A stretch of DNA of 27,728 bases, from positions 1 to 27,728 of the forward strand of contig NW_001915074.1 of the NCBI RefSeq assembly GCF_000208925.1, given 5' to 3'. The stretch's first letter is position 1, and each line of letters starts with the position of its first letter. A model generated the notes under the pieces. It did no database searches and had not been told where the DNA came from. It saw only the letters and a list, made by a program, of their open reading frames with translations. This document shows positions 1-9,868 of the stretch, in pieces. The DNA is from Entamoeba histolytica HM-1:IMSS (taxonomy: Eukaryota; Evosea; Mastigamoebida; Endamoebidae). A program made the translations under genes and the position numbers.

Positions 1-1
1 T

Positions 2-541
2 TCTCCATTTCAAATAACGTTTGAAAATATTCATTTAACTCAACAATCTTATCTTTTGCATTCATTTTTCCATTATACACTTTCATTGGTTTTATTAAAT
101 TTTGTTCATCTTCCTCATATCTTTTTATCAGTTATTATTAAGTTGGGAATTTTAGGAATAGTGGTTATTTCTTCATTAATTTTTTTGTTATGTTGTTTTT
201 CTTTGTTGCCTTTGTTTGTTGTTTATTAAGTCATTTGGAGTTACTATAAAAAAATATTCATTTCTCTTAGTAAATTTAATAAATATTCATTATATCTGAT
301 TAGTTTCAGTGTTTTGACCATTATTGGAATATCATATCTCACAAATCCATGGACTGTCACTTTGCCTTCTTTCATGGTTATTTGTTTTTATGTTTGCCTT
401 TCATTTATTATTGACAGACATATTGTCATTGTGATTAATAATATCCAAACATTATCTGTTCAAGCATTCCATGAATCTACATTAACTCCATTCTGTGATG
501 ATGAAAATGAAATCTTTGTTCAAATCAAAACAGACTCATAA
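2..541 (+). pseudogene. 3' end of a multi-pass membrane protein, interrupted by an in-frame TAA
   Basis: One reading frame is open from base 2 to a TAA at 227-229 and then open again, in the same frame, from 230 to the TAA at 539-541. Together the two parts encode about 75 and then 103 residues. The first part contains a long hydrophobic stretch (about 140-226) and the second has two more (about 285-335 and 372-450), followed by a hydrophilic acidic tail. This is the pattern of the C-terminal part of a multi-pass membrane protein whose start lies outside the window on the left. The two halves have similar composition and membrane character, so a single nonsense mutation, or stop readthrough, explains the break better than two unrelated genes. 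I do not recognise the family. An ORF call starting at 314 would use a TTG codon and is only the tail of this frame. Confidence 0.55.
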
Positions 542-2045
542 ATATAGATTTCTTTAGAATTACATTAAACTTCTTAATTTCTTATTTCTTTTTTTAAAAA
601 TTAGTGTTTATTTCTATATATGTTGCTTTAACCTAAAGACAGTTATTGTTTTTTTTTATTTAGATAATATTAATAGTGTGTCAAAATAAACTTGATAATA
701 GTATATTCTGAACAAAGAATAAACGTTTAAAAATGATATGAGCTTAATTATTTCAAGAATTGTACTTCTTACTGAGTAAATGCAATACTAACAAATTAAA
801 TGGGGAAAAATAAGGTATTTATCCGAATACCATCATTAAGTAGTTGAGACAATACTCTCTTTTTGATTTTTATCATTATTCCAATAATAAACAAATACCT
901 AACCTTTATTTGTTTGGAGTATTTTTTGGAAAGATAAAGCTTTTCATTATAAAACTTTTCAGAGATTACCACCCTTTTATTTAGAAAGATGGTTCTTCTT
1001 TTATATCAAACACAACATCATTAATTTATATCTAAGTGTTATTTTTTTGTGTTATTTACTAATCAATCTTTATCATTATATAGTATTATATATTTAATTA
1101 TTTATAAATTGATAACATCTTTTCAATAAATTAATATAAAGTGAATCATTATTATAAAGATAAACTCATTTAAGAATTTGTTTTTGTTTTTAATAAAATT
1201 CTTTTAAGTTTAGGTTAATTTAATTAAAAAACATTCAAGAAAATAATTAATAACTAAATAGATAAGTCAAACAATTACAAACAAAATTATTGTATCAGTG
1301 TTTCCTTTTTAGGTTTAGAAGACATACTAGCGCTTTATGTTTTTTTACATTCAACAAGTCAGGAATGATGTTCTATTATTTTTTTTTTCAGTCTAAGTTT
1401 AATAATTGTGTTGTATTGTTTATTTTTATTTTTGGATTAAATGATACAATATCATTTACCAATTTATTTTTTTTCAAATTTAAATTCATATTTTTTGTTT
1501 TAGAGATTGTTGAATGTTTAATATTTTTCTGATTTTCTGGTTCCTCACTATGCTATTCTATTTAAATGCATAATAAATGTAATAACACTGATTGCTGTAT
1601 TTGCATTGTAATTAAATACTAATTTGAAAGAACTTTGTACGGCTAGTATTACTGATGTTCTTAAAATATATCTCATGTACTACTTTTTACTAGTCTAATA
1701 ATTTAAAAATAGGAAAAGTTTAAACAAAGGGTCATTATGTAACACAAATATTTAAAAGAGTTTAAAAAGATATGGCATTAATTGATATTGAGTTTAATAG
1801 ACAAACAAAAAGGCTCTTTAATGAGATTTTTTTATGAAGGTATTGACATTATCATGTTTAACAAGTATTGTTAAGGAAGAGTAAGTAAAAATTATAATCA
1901 AAAATATTTTTAAAGACAGTCTGAAAATTATTAGCAATAAAAGAAAAAAATCTCTGTTTTATTTTAAATATCCAAAGATAAGAAAATGAACCTCCTATTT
2001 TATGGAAAGAATAAACAATAATTTAAAGTAATAATAATTTAAAGT
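542..2045. other. A+T-rich intergenic DNA, no gene recognised
   Basis: About 1.5 kb of A+T-rich sequence with stops in all frames. The longest open stretch (1290-1532, +) begins with TTG and encodes a Phe-rich string typical of T-rich non-coding DNA. A small hairpin is visible near 813-831 (GGTATT, six-base loop, AATACC). I see no RNA gene. Confidence 0.6.
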
Positions 2046-2666
2046 TTAAAGGACTAAAGAAAGAAGAATAATGATAGAAATAACTGTTGTTGACATTGAA
2101 CCACATTGGAACATAAAACCATTTTTACAAACGTTACATTCCCATTGATTTGTTCTTGATACTCTTTCTTTACTAGTACACTTATTGTTTTGATAAACAT
2201 TTTCCCACATATACCCATTTTCTTCATTGTAATTACAATAATAATTTTTACCCACATTACATTTATAACATTTACCAGTATAATATGCTCTGATTGTATT
2301 ATCACGATGTGTACAATTCTTATCATCTTGTACTAAGCTATGGAATCCAATATGTTTTGGTGGCTTTTTTATCTCAACAGAGCATCTAATTGGATTTTCA
2401 CAATAATTTTTCAAAGCGTCATCATGTATATTTAAATTTTGTTCTATTCTAACACCAGAGCATGAAGATGAACTGTTATATAACCTGACTGTAACCATAT
2501 CTCCATCATGAGTAAAATACACAGATATGTTATTTTTATAATAATAACACATATCAAATTCTATTGCTGTAAATCCAACAGCATCACCATCTTCGTTTTT
2601 TAATTCAGTAAAAACCAGGGATTCTTTAGCAAAAGTAACAACAAGGAATAGTACAAAGCGTAACAT
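2046..2666 (-). CDS. Small Cys-rich secreted protein, probably GPI-anchored
   Basis: The product is 206 residues and starts at the ATG at 2666-2664. Residues 1-13 form a classic signal peptide (MLRFVLFLVVTFA). The C-terminus is a hydrophobic tail (about 194-206) preceded by small residues (Gly189, Ser190), as in a GPI attachment signal. There are 12 cysteines. A C-x2-C-x7-C module occurs twice, at Cys133/136/144 and Cys177/180/188, which suggests internal duplication. Possible N-glycosylation sites are Asn46, Asn64 and Asn117. These features point to a cell-surface protein of the plasma membrane. I do not recognise the family, and no lectin or protease motif is visible. A single-pass C-terminal anchor instead of GPI is possible but less likely, because nothing follows the hydrophobic tail. 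The gene stands alone between two long gene-free stretches. Confidence 0.7.
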   Translation of the reverse strand: MLRFVLFLVVTFAKESLVFTELKNEDGDAVGFTAIEFDMCYYYKNNISVYFTHDGDMVTVRLYNSSSSCSGVRIEQNLNIHDDALKNYCENPIRCSVEIKKPPKHIGFHSLVQDDKNCTHRDNTIRAYYTGKCYKCNVGKNYYCNYNEENGYMWENVYQNNKCTSKERVSRTNQWECNVCKNGFMFQCGSMSTTVISIIILLSLVL

Positions 2667-4140
2667 GTTCTTTTGATTTATTCTTTATCAGTTAACCCCA
2701 TTAAATTCTTCTATTTTTATTTATATTATGTAACTTATTTTCAATTAATTCACTGCTCTGGTTATTTTTTTAATCCGTTTTTGCTAAAAATATTCTTTTT
2801 ATTCTTTTATCTCATACTTGTGCATACATTCATTCTACTCATTGACTTTTCCTCTTTTTTCCAAATTATTATTAACTAAATTCCATTAACAATATACCAT
2901 AAATGTCAGAATTATCTAATTTGTTTTGCCTTTTTTATCAACTTGAATAAAAATAACTTAAACGAAAAAATATTTATAGAGGAATATATCTAATCAAATA
3001 AAAATGAAAACAAAGAATGAAAACAAAATAGATTTGATAAAAGGGAAGTTATTGTAGGTGAAATAAAAAACTGGATACAAACTAAAAAGAGGTTATTTGA
3101 TGTAGTATTTTCTATTTATTCTGCTTAAAAGATAATTTTTTTTAAAGAAACATATCTATTTTTATTTTATTTCTTTTTAATTCAAAACAAATAAGATATG
3201 TGCAATCAACAATAACTTAATTTATAAATTTACCCATAATTGTAGAAACAGAAAAATAGTACGTCATACAAAATCTTTAAAACATAATAATAGAAAAAAA
3301 AAGACTAACAAAAATAATACAGTTGTAAAAAGTATGTAATTATTACTTGATAACAAATCAAATGGGAATGAATATGAAGTAATTAGAATAATTAAAAAAT
3401 AGTTATATTTTTAGTTTAATTAATAAAAGAATGTTTATTTAATATCATCTTTTAATCCTAAACTCTCTATCAACAAAAGTTCTTTACTTTAAGTTACTTA
3501 AACAATTATATACACTAATAACTGTTATAATACTTCTTAATCTATTTTTATTGTTTACTCTGTTCTTTTATATAACCTTTTATATTTTTTTTCACGTTTA
3601 TTAACTTCATTAACCTAATTTATTAATTTATTCATTATTATTATATTTGAAATTGGAGTTATTTTTAAGAATGGTTTTCTTTTAAGACACCTTCTTTAAA
3701 TTTTAAATATTTATATTTATTTGGATGTGTATTAATTTATATTTCGTATTATTCACTTATTAATGTTTATTTACCAATCTTTTTACTTTTTTATATGAAT
3801 TTTATTTATCAATTCTCTAAAGGTTTATAATTTAAATTTATTCAAACTTCATTTAATATATAGTCAAGAATGATTATTGTTTTCTCTTTTAAACTCAAGA
3901 AACTTATTTTTAAAATGACTTCTAAACATGAGAAATATTGATTCAACTTTATTATTATTTCTTTATTAATGTCTTCTTCATTATTATTGTTATTGGTTGT
4001 AGTATTACTTCATTAAAAAAATGGTTTTGGATTAAAACAATTATCTCAGTATTTCTTTGTACTTCTTATTTATTTCAACTATAGTTTATTATTAATTTAG
4101 TTTATTTTTTCTATCTTTTTAGTTTTTTCCTTTATTTATT
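2667..4140. other. A+T-rich intergenic DNA
   Basis: About 1.5 kb upstream of the Cys-rich gene, with no convincing gene. The open stretch at 2673-2879 (+) is Phe/Leu-rich and has no domain. The sequence changes from purine-rich to T-rich on the plus strand at about 3430, which could reflect old minus-strand coding sequence, but stops are dense. Confidence 0.5.
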
Positions 4141-4149
4141 CGTTATTAT

Positions 4150-4620
4150 TAATGTTAATTATCATTAATTGAATAAAAGAGTATATAAATTAGTTCATTG
4201 GTATTATCTCTTATTCATTTTATTATATCATTTGTCATTTTCTGATGTTCAACTCGTTTCTTTTTCTTTACTATCATTTCTATAATTCATATTTAATTTA
4301 AACATCCACAACATTTATTATATTTCATTTGATATTATTTTGGTGTAATCTATGTTTTTTTTTGATATAATTTCAATATATTTATCAATAAATTACTATA
4401 TATTTTGGTATAAAAGTTTTGATATTCGTCATAACTTAATTTTGTCTTTAACATTAACCCATTCCAATTTGTTCTGATATTCTATTTATCATTTTAAACC
4501 TTTCATTGTCTTTTCTTATTCATACTAGCTAACCTCTTTTTTGTGTTGGTGCAAGTTGTCAAAACATCATCATCTTTTTTTTTTCACAAATATAGACTTA
4601 GTTGTATCTATTCATTCATA
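4150..4620 (-). pseudogene. Decayed coding sequence of unknown origin
   Basis: One minus-strand frame stays coding-like for about 155 codons despite roughly ten stops. Its longest open part is 43 residues (about 4355-4482) with ordinary amino-acid composition and a run ...LSYDEYQNFYTKIYSN. Further along are a Cys-Cys-Gly-Cys cluster and a lysine-rich helix-like stretch. The composition is unlike the Phe/Ile/Asn strings of the surrounding DNA. I read it as an old pseudogene or transposon remnant. I do not recognise the family. Confidence 0.3.
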
Positions 4621-5311
4621 ACATTAATAGTAATGTCTACAATTCATTTTTTTATTCCTTTCTTGTTATAATATGTATTATGAGAGAAACTCTTTTTACC
4701 ATTTGAAATAGATTAGTATTAACTACAAAATAACATAACAAATGGCTTTTTTACAAAGTATTTTAAACATTCTACTTTAAGAAGTTAATATTTTTTTTAA
4801 TAATCCTTTATATGTTATGATTAATTTAATTTATTTCTATTTATTAAGTTATGTATTACAAAAGACATATTTTGAATATGAAAAAAAATTGAAGAGGTAT
4901 TATTAGTTATATGTCTCATTTCCAGTAAACTGTTTTTGAATAAATTTTAATAGTTTTAATTGATTATTAACGTTAAATTCAATAAATAAAATAACACTCT
5001 AATAAAAATGTTTTAAAAATTGAGTGTTTAGGAAGAACAAAACACAACATGTTATTAAAATTTTAACTTCATTGCATCACTATTTTTATGATAACAGAGA
5101 AAAGCATTAAGACAATAAGAATGAATAATACATAAATATAAGCAACAAGGAATAATTTCTTATTGTTCTTCTTAAATTGATGATCTTAAAAATTCAACAA
5201 ACAATAAATAGAATCTTCTTATTTTTCATATTTTATTGAAAATAAAAATTAATAAAAAAGAAAAATTGAGGAATAGCAGGAAGATCTTTTTTAATACTGA
5301 AAGTGTTATTT
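4621..5311. other. A+T-rich intergenic DNA upstream of the 5312 gene
   Basis: No gene is seen. The last 80 bases before the ATG at 5312 are purine-rich and presumably hold the promoter. I find no exact AATGAACT element within 100 bases of the start. Confidence 0.4.
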
Positions 5312-6298
5312 ATGCCAAGACCAAAGAATATTGAGAAAGATGAAGATTATTTAAAGAAACAGAAACAACAATCAAGAACCCAGGAGGCTGCATTAACAAA
5401 TTCATTTTTAGACATTTTAATCACAGACTTTCATTTTGAAATGAAATATTCTCGAACTAAAGGAGCAACTAAAACAGTTAAAATGATTGTTCCAAGTCAG
5501 CTTATTGATGGAGAAACCATTTATTCCAAAGAAGACATTATGAACATGTCTCATGAAATTTGTCAAACTGAAAAATTAGATACGACAGCTACAGTAAAAC
5601 AACAAAAAAGAAATGATGAGGCTAAATTTGCTAATGGTGTTTTGGCATTATTAAAAAGACGTGGATATACTTTTTGTGAAAAAAAAACAAGACCGTGTCA
5701 CAAAACTACAAGACTAGTTAGAGTATCATCTTTAACATTTGGATCAAAAACATATTCAGCAAAAGAATTAATTACAAAAGGAACTGAATTTGGATTTGCT
5801 GTTGCATCAATAATGAAAAATAAAGAAGAAATAATAAGTCGAACTAACTTAAAACAAAGTAAAGAAAGTTATAGTGATATTAAACGTCAATTAGAAAAAG
5901 AAAAAACAACTGTCCAAAGACAAAGTGATACTATTGAAGATTTAAATGAAAGTGATAAAGACATTATGATAAAAAAAGTAGAGATTAAAAAAGAAAAAAA
6001 TGAACTTTATACAAAAAATGGTACTTTAGTTTGTGAACAATTTAATGAAATATCTCCTAACGATATAAAACAATGGGCAGTTAATCCACTACTTTATTCT
6101 CCAATTCAACAAGAAAATATAGATAATAATACCGTTGAACTTCATCAAAATTTAGAAATTGAACTAAATGATTCTACAGAAACTGAAGACAACCCACCAA
6201 ACTTTACTACATACACACGCACTGAATCTAATCCAACTGCTTTTGCAAATGGTCATCCTAGTACAGACGGTGCACAAATTGGTTTTATTAATAGATAA
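5312..6298 (+). CDS. Unknown lysine-rich protein with an internally duplicated module
   Basis: The product is 328 residues. The first ATG is at 5312 (MPRPKNIEKDED...); an upstream in-frame GTG at 5303 is unlikely to be used in a eukaryote. The N-terminal half is a tandem duplication. Residues about 25-76 and 103-154 align at an offset of 77-80, sharing E-A-x-x-x-N near their start, Leu-x-x-Leu, an aromatic-x-Phe pair, a basic Thr-rich stretch with Val, and G-x-x-x-Y-S near the end. Residues 180-230 are Lys/Glu-rich and may form a coiled coil. The C-terminal 100 residues are Asn/Thr-rich and probably disordered. The basic N-terminus would suit a nucleic-acid-binding protein, but that is inference. 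There is no signal peptide or membrane segment. The gene is convergent with RPA1, with 89 bases between the two stops. I do not recognise the family. Confidence 0.75.
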   Translation: MPRPKNIEKDEDYLKKQKQQSRTQEAALTNSFLDILITDFHFEMKYSRTKGATKTVKMIVPSQLIDGETIYSKEDIMNMSHEICQTEKLDTTATVKQQKRNDEAKFANGVLALLKRRGYTFCEKKTRPCHKTTRLVRVSSLTFGSKTYSAKELITKGTEFGFAVASIMKNKEEIISRTNLKQSKESYSDIKRQLEKEKTTVQRQSDTIEDLNESDKDIMIKKVEIKKEKNELYTKNGTLVCEQFNEISPNDIKQWAVNPLLYSPIQQENIDNNTVELHQNLEIELNDSTETEDNPPNFTTYTRTESNPTAFANGHPSTDGAQIGFINR

Positions 6299-6387
6299 TT
6301 ATTTGTTCTTTCTTTTAAATTTAAATTCTTTAATATTTTTTAATTTCTAATTCAATTAAATTTATTAAAAAAGAAATAATGTTTTTT

Positions 6388-8154
6388 TTAATGTTCTTCT
6401 TCTATTCCAATAATTCCATTCTTCATATCATTTGCCATTCTTTCTAAACTTTTCATTTCTTCAGTTCCACTAGCAATATTATCTAATACTTGAATGAAAT
6501 TTACAGTAAATCGTGTTCTTGTTTCTCCATTATATTCATCTTTTTTACATATTAAATGGAATCTACATTCAATAAATGTTAGTTGCTTAAATAAATTTTC
6601 AAATAATTCTGAATCTTGCTCATTTATTTCATACATTTCATCAGCACTTTTTCCAATAATTTTTTTCATTTCTTCATCAAATATAGTAACCCAAATACTA
6701 CTAGTAGAATCTGCAATACTTGCACGAACAATAAACCTTCTCATTGGTTGAATATCTTTTTGACATTTCTCACAAAATGTAGAACCTTCAACAATCTTCT
6801 TTTTACAATCAGGACATGATAAATAACAAAACCCATTATCTACTTTAAACATAGTAAAATATCCATAAACATTTGCTTTAACATCTTCTGAAGTTTCACT
6901 TGTTTTTTCTTCAAGTTTTCTTAAACAATATAATTGGTCAGCTGTTCTTATATCTCCTGATTTAAATTCTACTGTAGTCTCATTTGCAAGATATCTTAAA
7001 TCGCTTACAGTAATTCCTTCAGGTGTGGTATGTTCTTGAATAAATTTATTTACTAAAGATGCTTCGTCATATTGTTCAATATCCGTATTAGAAAGTATTT
7101 TAGTAGCCTTAGTAACAGTAAGTGTTTTATATTTAAATTCTTTTAATTTTAATGAAGTTAACACATAAACAACTCCATTTTCCATATCTTTTGTTTTGTC
7201 AATATCTTCATTCCAAAAATCTACTTCAACAGCATAGCTTGATTGATCCATAAATGTTAATGTAACTTTTGCTTTCTCATTTTTATATGTTTGTTCTGGT
7301 CCTTTATCGACTAAAAATGCACAAATATCATAAGTAGCATCGACAGGTGATTCAACTAAATCAGCAATTGGGACAATAGAACTAATCATTGGTACTTCAT
7401 CCGAACTTTTTTGAATTATAGTGTATTTACCAATAATCATATCTAAATCAATCATCTTAGCACTTCTATATCCTTTCCCATTACTTTGTTTGTAATCAGC
7501 TTTGGTAATATAATAAGTTTCTCCAACTTTAATTTGGTCAAATTTTTCATCACAAACATCGTTGAAACAAGTGGCTTTAATTTCAGCCCCATCTTTATCT
7601 TGAAGTACAAAACTAAATAAATTTCCTTTGGCATACTTAAATTTATCATTCTTTGATACTACCCTCCCTTTAATAATTAATTTAGACCCAAATGTGGTCA
7701 ATAATGAAAATGGTGTAATCTTTCCTTTAGAAAGGTCTGCTGGTGCAGCTTGTTGATGTGAAACAGGAACCCCAGTTCTCACAATTGGTGCAGTACCAAT
7801 TTTATCCAAATGATCAATTTTTTCTAATGGACAGGTATTAATAAGCTTCTTTAATGTTGCATCAACAATCTCAAAGTTTGAGATTGCAACAACGAGGGTT
7901 TTACTAATGTTTTGTGGAACATGAACACTTCCTTGTATAACTTTAATAAGCATAAAGTCTTTTAATCTCTTTAACAAGGCTGTGTCTTTGAGTTTGAAAA
8001 TAGTTGTAATTTGGTATTTATTATCATGTATTTTTGCTTTTACTACGTCTTGCGTTTTTTCTACTGACTGAACGTTACTTACTTGAACGATTATTGGTTC
8101 TATAATCTTTCGTGCTCTTACTACGTCTGCGATCTTCCCTTCTGAGATACTCAT
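6388..8154 (-). CDS. RPA1: Replication protein A large subunit (RPA1/RPA70)
   Basis: The product is 588 residues, close to the usual length of about 600, and starts at the ATG at 8154-8152. It has the family's four OB-fold regions in order. The N-terminal protein-interaction fold covers about 1-115. DBD-A begins near residue 148 (PFSLLTTFGSKLIIKGRV, then NLFSFVLQDKDGAEIKATCF). DBD-B follows from about 255. The C-terminal DBD-C has a zinc ribbon of the form C-x2-C-x10-C-x2-C at Cys447, 450, 461 and 464. RPA1 is the main subunit of the heterotrimer that coats single-stranded DNA in nuclear replication, repair and recombination. No intron is needed. The upstream region (8155-8290) contains a perfect 30-base palindrome. 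All diagnostic residues I looked for are present, so I take it as functional. Confidence 0.95.
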   Translation of the reverse strand: MSISEGKIADVVRARKIIEPIIVQVSNVQSVEKTQDVVKAKIHDNKYQITTIFKLKDTALLKRLKDFMLIKVIQGSVHVPQNISKTLVVAISNFEIVDATLKKLINTCPLEKIDHLDKIGTAPIVRTGVPVSHQQAAPADLSKGKITPFSLLTTFGSKLIIKGRVVSKNDKFKYAKGNLFSFVLQDKDGAEIKATCFNDVCDEKFDQIKVGETYYITKADYKQSNGKGYRSAKMIDLDMIIGKYTIIQKSSDEVPMISSIVPIADLVESPVDATYDICAFLVDKGPEQTYKNEKAKVTLTFMDQSSYAVEVDFWNEDIDKTKDMENGVVYVLTSLKLKEFKYKTLTVTKATKILSNTDIEQYDEASLVNKFIQEHTTPEGITVSDLRYLANETTVEFKSGDIRTADQLYCLRKLEEKTSETSEDVKANVYGYFTMFKVDNGFCYLSCPDCKKKIVEGSTFCEKCQKDIQPMRRFIVRASIADSTSSIWVTIFDEEMKKIIGKSADEMYEINEQDSELFENLFKQLTFIECRFHLICKKDEYNGETRTRFTVNFIQVLDNIASGTEEMKSLERMANDMKNGIIGIEEEH

Positions 8155-8257
8155 CTTTTATAATTTTTTAGTTTTTTTGTTTTTATTTTTTATTTGAGGA
8201 ATTTATCATTTTTTGGCTTTTCTTTTTTGTGTTTTTAGATTAAATAATTTTTTTTCT

Positions 8258-8287
8258 TAATAATGTGTGATATATCACACATTATTA
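8258..8287. promoter_or_regulatory. Perfect 30-base palindrome upstream of RPA1
   Basis: The half-sites are TAATAATGTGTGATA and its exact reverse complement, meeting at 8272/8273 with no spacer. It lies 104-133 bases upstream of the RPA1 start codon and about 130 bases before the LINE relic. It contains the G/C-bearing core GTGTGATATATCACAC, so it is not just an A/T run. It could be a dimer-binding operator, a cruciform, or a footprint of an insertion. The function is unknown. Confidence 0.5.
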
Positions 8288-8389
8288 TAATAAATTGTAA
8301 TTTTTATGGATAATAACTAAAATTCCAATTTATCAAAAATTAAATTTACTATAAACAAACTGGTTATCACTTGTGTTTTGTTTTGTAAT

Positions 8390-8438
8390 AAATAAAATGG
8401 TAAAGTTTCAAATAAAAATAAACAAAACCATTTTATTT
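8390..8438. repeat. Inverted repeat at the left edge of the LINE relic
   Basis: AAATAAAATGGT (8390-8401) and ACCATTTTATTT (8427-8438) are perfect 12-base complements with a 25-base spacer. They sit where the open LINE-like frame begins (about 8420) and may mark the truncation or insertion boundary. Chance in A+T-rich DNA cannot be excluded. Confidence 0.4.
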
Positions 8439-9830
8439 TTTAAATTGTACAAGAATATTAAATGATGTATCTTCTATTCTATCATCATTAAATACTATGA
8501 AGTACAGCAGCCTCAATACAATAAGAAAGATTAATAGTGATATAATCTCCAAATTAAGATATGGATTTTGTATTGTCAAATATAAACTAGGAGAATTGGA
8601 GAAGATAGATAAACAAATAAGAAAATCATTAATCCACCTCCAATTATACAGTAGAAATATCCCAAAAAGTAGATTATATGTTAAAATAAATGAAATGGGA
8701 ATAGGATTAATGTCATCAAGAGATGAATGTGCTAAAGAATTACTAAGAATATATTTAAAATACAAATATCAAATACAGTAATAGGAGAAATGATAGAAGC
8801 AATAAAAGAAAATCCAAATGGAATAATTAAAAGAATGAATAAAGCATTTGGTAAGAAGATTAATTTTAATGAATTAATGAATATAATAGAATTAAATGAA
8901 AGAAAATATGATGTAAAGAATGTATTTGAATGGGTAAATAATGAATTGAATGATAGATATTTAAATGAATGGAAAGAAATGATGTGAATATATAAGATGT
9001 GCAAATGGCACTTTCAATGATAAAAAATTAACAGTAACCACTTGGAGGTCATTAAATATAAAAAGAAATGCATTCCTCCAAATAGTAAAGATGCAAGAAG
9101 GTGTAAGTATGAAATGAAGTATTAAATCAAAAATACTCCAAAATGATGCTTTAAAATATTGTAAACATTGTCATAACACAATTGCATATATTAGTCATAT
9201 ATTGTTAGGATGTAATGAAAAAGAATCAAATATTAAAACATGATTATGTTTGTAAACAAATATATAAACAGATATTAATTACACATTTTAATGAATTTGA
9301 TGCAATTGACTTTAATAATACTCAAAATGTATTAATAATGATGAAATAGTCATAACTTACAATAAAGATTTATTGGTTAGTGACAACTCATTCCATGCTA
9401 GAAGACCAGATATATATTATCAAAATATGAAAGAGAAGAAATGATATATTATAGATGTTGCTATATGTCAAGATAATAATTTAGAATTAAATTACATTCA
9501 TAAAATAAATAAATACAAAGATTTACAAGAGAAATTAAGAAACAATAGAGAAATAATATATGTTGAAATAATACCTGTAATATTATCAATAAATGGTTTA
9601 ATTCACAAAGAGTCAGTAAGAAGATTAAAAGCACTGAAATTAAAATTAGACTTTTCCAAAATCCTACGAACAATAATTATAAAAATATGAAAGACTTAAT
9701 GTTTTACACATTCAATTCTGGCAACACATTAGAAGAAGAACAATCTAATGCGAGCGTATTAGAAATGAACTCTATTACACCAATAGAGCATATTGAAGAA
9801 ACTGAAATAATCACTTCTCAGTATTCATAA
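8420..9830 (+). mobile_element. Decayed 3' part of an R2/EhLINE-type non-LTR retrotransposon ORF2
   Basis: Five or more frame-shifted pieces follow the order of a LINE ORF2 C-terminus. Piece 1 (8420-8781) resembles the RT thumb/connection, with ELEKIDKQIRKSL, then P-x-S-x-LY and EMGIGL. Piece 2 (8790-8987) is a helical linker. Piece 3 (8986-9243) holds TTWRS and a CCHC knuckle, C-x2-C-x8-H-x4-C, with cysteines at 9160, 9169 and 9211 and the histidine at 9196. Piece 4 is about 9239-9348. Piece 5 (about 9330-9690) has the endonuclease signature RPD-x14-D, then KINKYKD. The last piece is 9687-9830 (47 codons). EhLINE ORF2 is known to end in an R2-like restriction-type endonuclease with PD-x(12-14)-D. 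In-frame TGA stops occur at 9115, 9241, 9442 and 9688. The element is dead and 5'-truncated; the RT catalytic palm is absent. Such elements mobilise by target-primed reverse transcription. Confidence 0.75.
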
Positions 9831-9868
9831 TATTCAATTGAGGATATATCTATTAATTGACCTTTTTA

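Noticed and set aside
314..541. Independent 75-residue membrane protein starting at 314
   Set aside because: The start would be TTG, and the same frame extends upstream to 230 and, past one TAA, to the window edge.
1290..1532. 80-codon plus-strand frame
   Set aside because: It starts with TTG and is Phe-rich T-tract translation with no motif.
4192..4199. AGTTCATT (reverse GAAC element)
   Set aside because: No gene starts nearby in either direction; it is an eight-base chance match, as at about 13825.
8433..9004. Minus-strand open frames of 110 and 90 codons
   Set aside because: They are antisense to the LINE pieces, whose plus-strand readings carry RT and zinc-knuckle motifs.
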